This document shows, piece by piece, positions 1 to 7,891 of a stretch of DNA of 15,334 nt (its first letter is position 1; each line of letters begins with the position of its first letter). The position numbers and the translations under genes are program-made. The DNA lies in the NCBI GenBank assembly GCA_036939755.1, contig JALLAZ010000445.1, positions 1 through 15,334 of the forward strand, in the 5' to 3' direction. The notes beneath the pieces were generated by a model. The model saw only the letters and a list, made by a program, of their open reading frames with translations, did no database searches and was not told the DNA's origin. This DNA comes from Stephanodiscus triporus (Eukaryota; Bacillariophyta; Thalassiosirophyceae; Thalassiosirales; Thalassiosiraceae).

Positions 1-14
1 AAGGCCCACCCGAG

Positions 15-2150
15 ATGACGCTGCGCCGCGGCCTGATCCTATTCTGCTACTCCTCCTCCGCGTACAATAATACACTGCCCGCCAACGCCGCTCGCTCCCT
101 CCCACTATTCATCACCTCGTCGTCGACGACCATGACTCCTCCCCGCACTCCTTCCTCCTCGTCCTCCTCCGCGTCGAAGACGACGACGGCCCTGATGTCC
201 TCCCGCGCAAACGACGATCCACCCTCCGACGACAAGACGATGCGTCGATTGACGTTGCACTGGTTCCGCACGTCGGACCTGCGACTGCACGACAATCCCG
301 CATTGTGCCGATCGGCGGAGCTGTCGGTCGGGGGCGGGAGCGGGAGGGTGGGCACGACGACATCGACATCGACATCGACATCGACATCGACATCGACGAC
401 GTCCGACGGAGCGCTGTTGCCGGTGTTCGTGTTCGACACGTCGCGCGTCTTCGGATCCGAGATCCTCGCCTCGTCGTCGTCGTCGTCGTCGGCATCGTCG
501 TCGTCGTCGTCGGGGGGGGGGGGAGGGGGCTACGGCAGTCGCAAGTGCGGACCTCGGCGCGCGAAGTTCATACTCGAGGCCGTGGCCGACCTCCGCTCGA
601 GCCTCGAAAAACGCGGATCCGGATTGATCGTCGCCGTGGGCAGGCCGGAGGACGCGCTCGCGTACATCGCGGGGAGGGCGGCCGGGGGAAACTACGACGA
701 AGACGAAGACGACCAAGACGACGACGGATCCGGCGGCGGCGGCTACGGCGGCGGCGTGCTGCGGCGAGTCGACGTCGTCTGTCAGGAGGAGGTTTGCTCG
801 GAGGAGCTGTCGGTCGACAAGGCCGTGCGGGCGGAGCTCGCGAGGGCCGTGGGGGGGAAATGCAAGGTCGTATTCGAGGCGGTGTGGGGATCTACGATGT
901 ACGATCCGGACGATCTGCCGTTCGACGGGGGAGTACGGGGCGTGCCGGACACGTTCACGCCGTTCCGAAATAGGGTGGAGGGGGAATGCTCGATCGGCAC
1001 GCCGCGCGACGTGCCCGACGTCGCCGGGCTCAGGCTCCCCGCGCGCGTCCGGACAATCGTCGACGGGAAGGGCGCGTGTCGGGCGTCGCTGGATTACATG
1101 CCGACGCTGTCCGACCTGGGCTACACGTCCGAGGATATCGAGTACGCCTCGATCGTCGACGCGCGCACCGCCATGCCGGCGAATTACCGCGGCGGGGAAA
1201 CGTGCGCCCTCGCGAGGGTCAAGGAGTACATATGGGACAAGGACTTGCTCGGCACGTACTTCGACACGCGCAACGGCATGATCGGGCCTGATTACAGCAC
1301 CAAGTTCGCGCCGTGGCTCGCGCACGGCAACGTTTCCCCCCGTCACATCGCCCGAGAGTGCCGTAGGTACGAGGAGGCGCGAGTGAAGAACAAGAGCACG
1401 TACTGGGTCGTGTTCGAATTGCTTTGGAGGGACTACTTCAAGTTCTTCGCCAAGAAGCACGGCGATAACATCTTTCGCCTTGGCGGCACCGCCGCCGTCG
1501 CTTCGAGGAAATGGGGCATGGACGCGAAGAAAATTCGAGCATGGAAGGACGGCATGACCGGCTACCCGCTTGTCGATGCCAACATGCGCGAGCTTGCCGC
1601 CACGGGATTCATGAGCAACCGGGGACGTCAGAACGTCTGCTCCTTTCTCGCCATCGACATGAACATGGACTGGAGGCACGGCGCGGCGCACTTCGAGGAG
1701 CATCTCCTCGATTACGACGTCCACTCGAACTGGGGCAACTGGTGTTCCGGGGCGGGCATGACCGGCGGACGGTTGAATCGCTTCAACATCGTGAAGCAAT
1801 CGAAGGATTACGACTTCGGGGGCGAATACGTCAGATTGTGGTGTCCGGAGCTTGCGAACGTTCCAGACAAGTACGTGCACGAGCCGTGGAAGATGAGCGA
1901 GGCGTTGATGGAGGAGTGCGGCGTCAGGATAGGACCAGGAAGGGACTACCCCTCGCCGATTGTAGATCCGAGCGTTACCCCGAAGATAATGGACGATGGC
2001 AGAGGAGGAGGACGGGGACATGGAAGGGGCGGGAAGCAGCGAGGAAGGGGCGACAATGGCGGCCGCAACCCCAACCGCGGACGAGGTCAACGACAGGATA
2101 TGAAGTCTCTCAAGACTGGATCGTATAGTTTCGATTCGAAGTACGTTTGA
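15..2150 (+). CDS. Cryptochrome-DASH (CRY-DASH) photolyase/cryptochrome family protein
   Basis: Blue-light flavoprotein of the photolyase/cryptochrome superfamily; CRY-DASH members bind FAD plus a folate antenna and repair cyclobutane dimers mainly in single-stranded DNA. The 711-aa frame has no intron. The photolyase N-terminal domain starts near residue 79 (LHWFRTSDLRLHDNPAL), with the antenna-domain motif QEEVCSEE further on. The FAD domain carries YSTKFAPWLAHGNVSPRHI, then ELLWRDYFKFFAKKHGDNIF, SNRGRQN (534-540), W553, the DYDVHSNWGNW block (N572 to W576) and RFNIVKQSKDYD. The order and wording are typical of the DASH clade. Residues 1-75 are Ser/Thr-rich with few acidic residues and may be an organelle-targeting extension; M40, M61 and M76 are alternative starts. 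Residues 662-694 are RGG/RG-rich, suggesting nucleic-acid binding; similar tails are known on some fungal CRY-DASH proteins. No in-frame stop lies between base 1 and the ATG at 15, so an upstream start or exon is possible. Family call is secure; start and targeting are not. Confidence 0.93.
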   Translation: MTLRRGLILFCYSSSAYNNTLPANAARSLPLFITSSSTTMTPPRTPSSSSSSASKTTTALMSSRANDDPPSDDKTMRRLTLHWFRTSDLRLHDNPALCRSAELSVGGGSGRVGTTTSTSTSTSTSTSTTSDGALLPVFVFDTSRVFGSEILASSSSSSSASSSSSSGGGGGGYGSRKCGPRRAKFILEAVADLRSSLEKRGSGLIVAVGRPEDALAYIAGRAAGGNYDEDEDDQDDDGSGGGGYGGGVLRRVDVVCQEEVCSEELSVDKAVRAELARAVGGKCKVVFEAVWGSTMYDPDDLPFDGGVRGVPDTFTPFRNRVEGECSIGTPRDVPDVAGLRLPARVRTIVDGKGACRASLDYMPTLSDLGYTSEDIEYASIVDARTAMPANYRGGETCALARVKEYIWDKDLLGTYFDTRNGMIGPDYSTKFAPWLAHGNVSPRHIARECRRYEEARVKNKSTYWVVFELLWRDYFKFFAKKHGDNIFRLGGTAAVASRKWGMDAKKIRAWKDGMTGYPLVDANMRELAATGFMSNRGRQNVCSFLAIDMNMDWRHGAAHFEEHLLDYDVHSNWGNWCSGAGMTGGRLNRFNIVKQSKDYDFGGEYVRLWCPELANVPDKYVHEPWKMSEALMEECGVRIGPGRDYPSPIVDPSVTPKIMDDGRGGGRGHGRGGKQRGRGDNGGRNPNRGRGQRQDMKSLKTGSYSFDSKYV
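361..396 (+). repeat. Hexanucleotide microsatellite (CATCGA)6 inside CRY-DASH
   Basis: Six perfect tandem copies of CATCGA, read in frame as alternating Ser-Thr in the photolyase domain between the first beta strand and the LLPVFVFD strand. It sits at a loop position, so length changes in steps of 6 bp would only add or remove Ser-Thr pairs. Confidence 0.95.
471..529 (+). repeat. TCG trinucleotide tract followed by poly-G inside CRY-DASH
   Basis: TCG repeats with one GCA interruption, then an almost uninterrupted G run, encoding a Ser run followed by a Gly run just before the GPRRAKFILEAV helix. The purity of the tracts suggests recent slippage expansion in a surface loop of the antenna domain. 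Confidence 0.9.
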
Positions 2151-2676
2151 AATGCAGAATTCTATTAAGCATAATTAGGCAAAGGATAACACTAAGTGCT
2201 GTTATTATGATCATTAAGCACTATCTGCCTTGTTAAAATGAGAAAAATTGGACGTATGATGCTATCCTACCGTGTTGTTGCCTCAGACCAGACACATTCA
2301 ATGATGCTGCATGCAGGAAGATACTATGATTACTGTCGCGTAAACTCATCACATGCAACAATCTTTGCCGCATAGGTAGACACTTGGCGTGCGGAGCGCT
2401 TGACTGACTGTTGTGTTTGAATATTTGAGTTATCGATTTCAATTGATTACTTCCGGGGCGGTTGGGACTTAACAGAGTGAGTTATTGAGTTCTTAGCCTA
2501 CAACTAAGATGTATTTTTTTCAGTGATGCTCTCCAAAAGGGTTGACTGTCGGTGTCAATTTTTTTCAAGAATGGTTTCCCCGGGGAAGGCATCAGTGAGA
2601 AAAATACCCTAATAATCCTAACTTTCTCAAGAGTATATATTGCTCCAAGGAGTACAACACACATGCGAGTGTGACA
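2151..2676. other. AT-rich spacer downstream of CRY-DASH
   Basis: Composition drops sharply from the GC-rich coding region. Frames are short and show no recognisable motif. It presumably holds the CRY-DASH 3' UTR and its polyadenylation region. I see no RNA gene or mobile-element ends here. Confidence 0.6.
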
Positions 2677-3219
2677 CTAGTAAAAAAAAATACAACCCCC
2701 CATACTCAACACCCCACCAGCTCTGTTTTCGTGGCTTCTCAACCACTCATAAGAGCCCCCCTTCCTATCCGGCACTTGCGAACCGAAGGAACCTTGTCTT
2801 ACAATTACATACACCGCGTAATTCACTCTTGAGATTGATGATATTTTGGCTGTTGAAATGACGGCCGATAGCCATTTGGTCAACAGTGCAAAGTCGGCAA
2901 TTTTTTGTGGTTGCTGTTTCAGGAGGGAGATGATATTTGATCGCCAAATGACTTTGATCTCTAGATGACATCGACACCAATAAGCTACTTCTGCTTTTGT
3001 ACTGAATTGTAAATTCTTGACATGAGAGAAGATGTGGCGAGCAAGTGCGGAGCAGTTATCTTGCTTGGGATCAGTTGTTAGTGGGAATGCTTGAGTGGAA
3101 GGTGGGGATTCATCGGGGGGGGAATCAGGGAGTGTTACTTGTTTGGTGGAATCATCGTTCGTACTGATATCATCAATTAAGTCCGTCAGATCAGAGTTTG
3201 CACGTGGCCGGAGCCTCAT
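2677..3219 (-). CDS. Unrecognised 180-aa open frame, possibly a gene relic
   Basis: ATG at 3219 opens a frame of about 180 codons, long for this AT-rich spacer. The first 120 residues read like real protein: a basic start (MRLRPRAN), an acidic/Pro/Ser/Thr-rich stretch, then SALARHIFSHVKNLQF and a segment with CRCHLEIKVIW. The last 60 residues are less convincing, and the frame ends at an A/T-rich tract near 2677. A second minus-strand frame overlaps at 2765-2980, which may mean a frameshifted or decayed gene. I recognise no family. It could be a hypothetical gene, a transposon-derived fragment or chance. It lies 248 bp downstream of the YqgF-like gene on the same strand. Confidence 0.25.
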   Translation of the reverse strand: MRLRPRANSDLTDLIDDISTNDDSTKQVTLPDSPPDESPPSTQAFPLTTDPKQDNCSALARHIFSHVKNLQFSTKAEVAYWCRCHLEIKVIWRSNIISLLKQQPQKIADFALLTKWLSAVISTAKISSISRVNYAVYVIVRQGSFGSQVPDRKGGSYEWLRSHENRAGGVLSMGGCIFFY

Positions 3220-3466
3220 TGTCAAAGTTCTGGGGGGGGTTTGGTTAGCACGGTCTTCGTCGATAATAACACATAATGGTGGGGATTCGTTTGGGGCAGA
3301 TGGTTGTGCTGCCTACCCATCTTAAATATCAATCTAAAACAATAAAATTCCAGGAGCATATTGTGCAACTTATGTTAGCAATTGTTTTGTTTTATCTATC
3401 TCTATGTACAAATCTATGTTGTGAGTGGCTCAAGAAAACCTTGACCTATCGGGCTGCCGCTCACTC

Positions 3467-4195
3467 TCAGAGGAGAGCAGCTTGCAAGTAAGCCGTCTCG
3501 CTATTGCACCTATCAACGGCGTTAGCGTCGAAGAAGCAATCGCTGCGCTTCGTCTTCGGGGATGTGGCCCTGCCCATCTTGATATCAATTTCCCAGTAGT
3601 TCTTGACCCACTCGTCGAGAACGTTGGCGGCGACGGCGGATGAACTTGCCGATGATTCTTGTACAACGACTTCCTTCGAACTGTAATTCATGCCACGGTA
3701 ATATTCGGGAGTTTTAGCAAAGTTTATACATCGGCCCCACTCGTCGGGTGGCGCCGAATCGTACGAGGCACGAGCGGAGTCTGTCCACAACGTGAAGGGT
3801 CGCTTCCTCGTGATGACACTGTTGGATTGGTCGATAACAGAGTCGAGGACAGAGAGTACCTTCCCGCACTGTTCCCCCATCCTACCCTCGTGAACGGGCC
3901 AGTTGACGACGAAGGCGCAGACGCGATGTCGTCTCACTTCGGCTTCAAGTTCTAGAATAATTTCCTTGGTGATGGGACTCCTCTTGGCTTCGGACGCTCC
4001 CCGCCCTTCCCGGAGCAAAATCGGTCTCAACGCGATTGATTCGCAGATGTGCTCCGGATGTACCGAAACGGCGATGCCGATACTTTTCTTCGTTATTTCG
4101 AGCGACATGACGGATCCGACTGACTTTCTCCAGTCCAACAAGTTGGCCACCTTCGAGGGGGCCACGAGGGCGCTGGATAACTTCGATGCGATCAT
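3467..4195 (-). CDS. Divergent YqgF/RuvX-type RNase H-fold protein (putative pre-16S rRNA nuclease / resolvase-like)
   Basis: Intronless 242-aa protein. Residues 28-47 (SVMSLEITKKSIGIAVSVHP) match the first YqgF strand, normally 'LGIDxGxKRIGVAxSD'. Residues 95-108 (FVVNWPVHEGRMGE) match the 'VVGLPLxxDGxxG' loop, and residues 134-143 (FTLWTDSARA) sit where the family has 'WDERLTT'. A final helix (AVAANVLDEWVKNYW) resembles 'DSxAAxxLLxxYL'. Bacterial YqgF matures the 5' end of 16S rRNA. Here the usual catalytic Asp of strand 1 is Glu33, the DE pair is altered (D139), and the last Asp looks replaced by Ser, so activity is uncertain. Residues 1-25 contain K, R and hydrophobics with one acid, compatible with an organelle presequence. 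An in-frame stop lies just upstream of the ATG, which fixes the start unless there is a 5' intron. Fold assignment is moderately sure; function is inferred. Confidence 0.62.
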   Translation of the reverse strand: MIASKLSSALVAPSKVANLLDWRKSVGSVMSLEITKKSIGIAVSVHPEHICESIALRPILLREGRGASEAKRSPITKEIILELEAEVRRHRVCAFVVNWPVHEGRMGEQCGKVLSVLDSVIDQSNSVITRKRPFTLWTDSARASYDSAPPDEWGRCINFAKTPEYYRGMNYSSKEVVVQESSASSSAVAANVLDEWVKNYWEIDIKMGRATSPKTKRSDCFFDANAVDRCNSETAYLQAALL

Positions 4196-4792
4196 GGTTG
4201 TGACCTTGGGTGTGGTCCTCTCACGACATATATGTTAAGAAGAGCGGTCTCTGTTTCTTCGGGGAATTCTTCGTTGCCGCTTTTGTGAACAGAAGCATTC
4301 TCCTTATGCAATCGGTGATGTGTGATGTTACACGATCAGTGAATGATGAGACAAAGCAATGGTTTCACGGCCAGCCTTCGGCTTTCACCAACAACTCAAC
4401 GCAACTCCTCCGACTGCTTTTTTCGGCACGAAGCTTTCTCTCTCTTCTCCGACGTTCTCATTCGGGTTTGTTCGGGCGCGATTTTGTTCGGCCGCGGAAT
4501 CACGATCCGAACCGGAATCGGAGTGGCCCGCGCATGTCCGTTGGCGAGGAACCCAAGAAACTTTCAACAATACGATTCCTATGTACATAGATACATCGCC
4601 CAGTCGTTGGTCAAATACGTATGGTAATACGTATGGTACCATTCACATCTCACGGCCTCTCTTGGTTGTGTAAGTACGATAGGTATCTACCTGTAAGTTA
4701 CGATACGTAGATACCGTTCTCTATCCTTGTGTGTAGGTAGTGTGCTGCAAGCCGTGCTCAATATATTCATAAAAACACTCGAAGAAGGTCGA

Positions 4793-4810
4793 AGAGAGAG
4801 AGAGAGAGAG
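4793..4810 (+). repeat. (AG)9 dinucleotide microsatellite
   Basis: Nine uninterrupted AG units in the divergent promoter region upstream of the HMG-box gene. Confidence 0.95.
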
Positions 4811-4902
4811 CTTTTACATACATACTGCATTCAATACCAACAACAACGAGTGAGTAATGTTGTACATACTTACGCGGTCTTCGGTATGAGTCAGTGGGAT
4901 GA

Positions 4903-4921
4903 GGGGGGGGGGGGGGGGGGG
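4903..4921 (+). repeat. Poly-G run of 19
   Basis: Nineteen consecutive G about 400 bp upstream of the HMG-box start codon. Such runs are slippage-prone and can form G-quadruplex structures; exact length is also a common sequencing error. Confidence 0.9.
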
Positions 4922-5326
4922 CATCAAAGTTGGCGCTGTGTACTTTTTGTTTGTGCGTGCGCCGAGGATGAGAGCATCCGTATCCAGAGTTGCGGCAGGA
5001 TGGCGGCGGGGTGACGAATGTCTCGGGGGGTTGACGGCATTGCCTTGGGCTGGCGGATGGACGTGGGGGTTCGAGGTCCTCGCCCCTTGCCCCCTCGTCG
5101 CTGGGTTTGATGGCATTGACCGATTAATCGGCTAGGTCATTTCTCGCGCGCGAGTCCCCGCACCTCTAGAGCCTTGCCCAGATAACGGGGATCAATGCCT
5201 TAGCAACGTCAACTTTTGTCCTTGCGCGTTGTCATGCAATTCACGCTGATTTTTGATTTTGTCTGGATATTTCCTTCACCCTATGACAGACAGACATACA
5301 CCAAGCAACCTCAAAAATCTACTTTC

Positions 5327-6697
5327 ATGAGCTCCAAGAAAGCAACCCGAGACCCCAACGCGCCGAAACGCAATCAATCGGCATACCTGCTGTATCAGAA
5401 TGCCATGCGCGACACCTTCAAGTTGCAGAATCCTGGGATGGTGAGTTGTTCCTTTCGATGTGATCTCCTCGGTCTAGTTCATGATCTTGCACTCAACGTG
5501 ATATGCTCATTCTGGTTGTGTACTTCAAAGACTTTTGGTCAGCTAGCCAAATACACAAGTGCGATGTATGCCGAAATGCCCCCCACAGAGAAGGAGGCAT
5601 GGGCAGAGCGTGCCGAATCAGACAAGGCCAGGTATTTGCACGAACTTACTATGTATACCCCTCCGCCAGGTAGATTGTTCTAAGTGGACCAACTATTTTA
5701 CTATTTTTTCATGAATATGAATCATGAGTGTCACCATTTACTTTGCTTCCTTCCTTTTTCCCCTTTTTATCCTAGGCTATGACGTGAAGGGTGACGCAAT
5801 CGCATGTCAACCTGCCCTTGCTAGGCAGTTGAAGGGAAACAAGGCTACTCGCGACCCGAACGCCCCCAAAAAGAGTACGTCGAGTCAGCTTGATTCATCA
5901 TGGTTTTTCATGAGAATATTATATTATTTGTATGTACTTACACATTGCCAACACTCCTATGCGATATCTCCATCCTAGACATGTCGGCCTACCTCATGTA
6001 TCAAAATACGATGAGGGAATCATTCCGTACGGAAAATCCTGGCATGACCTTTGGGCAACTTGCTAAATTCACCTCCGCGATGTACAAATCGCTCACTGCC
6101 GAGGAAAAGGCGCGATGGGAAGAGGCCGCAGTGCAGGACAAGGCCAGATATGAAAATGAAATGTCGAATTATGTCCCTCCTCCCGGCTTCGACCCCACTG
6201 GGCAGCTTGTGGAAGCTCACGTCGTTGGGGGAGGGCGCAGGTTCAATAAGAAGCAGAAGGATCCCAACGCCCCCAAGCGTGCACGCGGATCGTACGTCTT
6301 CTTCACCCTCGACGAACGTCCCAAGATTATGGCCGAGAACCCCGAGATGAAATTCACTGAGTTGGGACATGTCATGGGCGAACGGTGGAGGGCACTTTCG
6401 CCCGAAGTTAAGAAGAATTATGAGAATATGGCGCATAACGACAAGAAACGATTCCAAGAGGAAATGTCCGAGTACAACGCGAACAAGCCAGCGAGCATTC
6501 TTCCCGCCCCGGTGGCCTATACGAACGCTCCACACCCTCAATATCAGGAAGCGCAGCAGTACGCCGAGCAGTACTACCAAAATCAAGCGGCGGCTTCAGC
6601 TCGATATGACCCAACTGTGGCAGCTTACGCACAGTACTATCAGCAACAGGGCTATGCTGCTCAGCAGCACGATTCATCGCAGTACCATTACACCTAA
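5327..6697 (+). CDS. Triple HMG-box chromatin protein, four exons, 356 aa
   Basis: Architectural DNA-binding protein, expected in the nucleus, where HMG-B type boxes bend DNA. Exons are 5327-5440, 5531-5669, 5776-5874 and 5979-6697; introns of 90, 106 and 104 bp all have GT and AG ends (GTGAGT, GTAGAT, GTACGT donors). The start is the ATG of MSSKKATRDPNAPK at 5327; the frame extends further up but without conserved sequence. Box A is about residues 9-80 and box B about 111-182; both have DPNAPK(R/K)N.SAY, NPGMTFGQLAK.TSAMY and YxPPPG linkers. Box C is about 212-282, a more classical HMG box (DPNAPKRARGSYVFF, ELGHVMGERWRAL). Residues 287-356 form a Tyr/Gln/Ala-rich low-complexity tail in place of the acidic tail of animal HMGB. 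Boxes A and B are near copies, pointing to internal duplication, yet their introns are at different positions. Exon joins are confirmed by the box-to-box alignment. Confidence 0.93.
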
Positions 6698-7883
6698 TCA
6701 AGAAGGGCTGAGTTGTAGGCATGGTGGTTGAGTCTACTTGTGGTTTTTGGTCTTGGGATTCACAATATGCACGAATATGTTCTAGTGATCTCTCCTCATA
6801 CACATGTCCTGTTTTGCATCCTGTCTCTCTAGAGAGACGAGTATCTATCTAATTGATAAACAGATTCCCTTTTTTTCAAGCTTCTTTTATTCGATCAACT
6901 AGAAATGCTGGAGAAAACCATGATGACATTTCCTTCAGAACTCATCACCATTGGGAAGATACACAATCAGTGATACAAGTAGTAGAGTGTGATAAATCAA
7001 AAGATATCATCTTGCCCCCAGTTGACCCTTAGCAGTTTGAATTATTACCCCCATAAAATTAATGTGGCTATGCAACAAACAGCACAAATCATTCCTTGAC
7101 AGGAGTTGTCCAACTCCAACAAATTTGTCCACCGTGCTGCCAAAAAAGCTCTGCTTTATTGCAGGATGCAACTAAAGGTCGAAGAAACAGAGTGTGATTA
7201 GACTTTGCATGTTTTTTTCTTTCAAAATAGAGGACTAGAGTATGTCTTACGACCCCTAATAGTAATTCCTGTAATAATGCTTTCAAACAAAACAACAACG
7301 GTGAGAATAAACATCGACCATTGCCAAGCTCACTCTGGGCAAAAGAAGCAGGTCAGTGCCTTGATACAGGACATATTGACCACTCTACTAGTAGTAGTGG
7401 GGATATCCACTCATGATGGTCATGGTTGATGAGGTATTTTGATTTTGGTCATTAGGATTGGGAGTTCTCATGCACCCCATGTACCGTAGATGACATGTAG
7501 AAACAGTTCTTGTCACAATTCACACAAAACAAAAATTATTTTTCTTACATTTTTCTGCATATTGAACTATCATTGGACTTTTGACATCATAACACTAAAA
7601 CCCTCCATTTAGCAGGAGGATACCTTTAGTAAAGTAGAATGTTGTATGATTCATAAAATTGACAATTTGACAGCTTACTAATACTAACCGTAGTCCGAAG
7701 TAGTGGTAACCGATATTGGCTACGCTGATTTGTGTCATTCTGGTGGCAACCAAAACCAAGCGTGGATGAATATCATAATATGTTAAATGTTGAAGTAGAG
7801 ATGATTATGTTTAGTACTGACATCCGCCTCCCTGTGAAGTTGGGGGGTTTGTAAAATCACCTAAAAATATGAGAATAAAAAGC
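6698..7883. other. AT-rich spacer downstream of the HMG-box gene
   Basis: About 1.2 kb of low-GC sequence. Near the HMG stop it has a perfect 16-bp palindrome (6823-6838, centred on CTAG) that could fold in the HMG 3' UTR. Frames here are short and overlap on both strands with no recognisable motif. I see no mobile-element ends, and no tRNA or snRNA in conventional order. Confidence 0.6.
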
Positions 7884-7888
7884 AAAAA
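7884..7888 (-). terminator. RNA polymerase III T5 terminator of the permuted tRNA
   Basis: Five T on the minus strand, 3 nt after the end of the trailer helix, with a second T5 at 7877-7881. This is the expected pol III stop directly downstream of the outer stem. Confidence 0.7.
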
Positions 7889-7891
7889 CTC

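Larger units (their letters stand above)
4196..5326. promoter_or_regulatory. Divergent intergenic region between the YqgF-like gene and the HMG-box gene
   Basis: About 1.1 kb separates the two start codons, which point away from each other, so both promoters should lie here. It holds a 9-bp inverted repeat (4682-4690 with 4707-4715), an AG microsatellite, a 19-G run, and two perfect 12-bp palindromes at 5120-5131 and 5143-5154. Reading frames in it overlap on both strands without family motifs. I could not identify a convincing TATA box or initiator for either gene. Confidence 0.5.

Noticed and set aside
105..2090. 661-codon minus-strand frame opposite CRY-DASH
   Set aside because: It is Arg/Val/Pro-rich text typical of the antisense of GC-rich coding DNA, has no family motif, and CRY-DASH on the plus strand is certain.
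5071..5100. GGTTCGAGGTC, resembling a tRNA B box on the plus strand
   Set aside because: The T stem would need two wobble pairs, and no D arm, anticodon stem or acceptor partner could be found on either side, in normal or permuted order.
6915..6945. Possible C/D-box snoRNA (ATGATGA)
   Set aside because: No D box with a terminal stem could be found at a suitable distance on the same strand.
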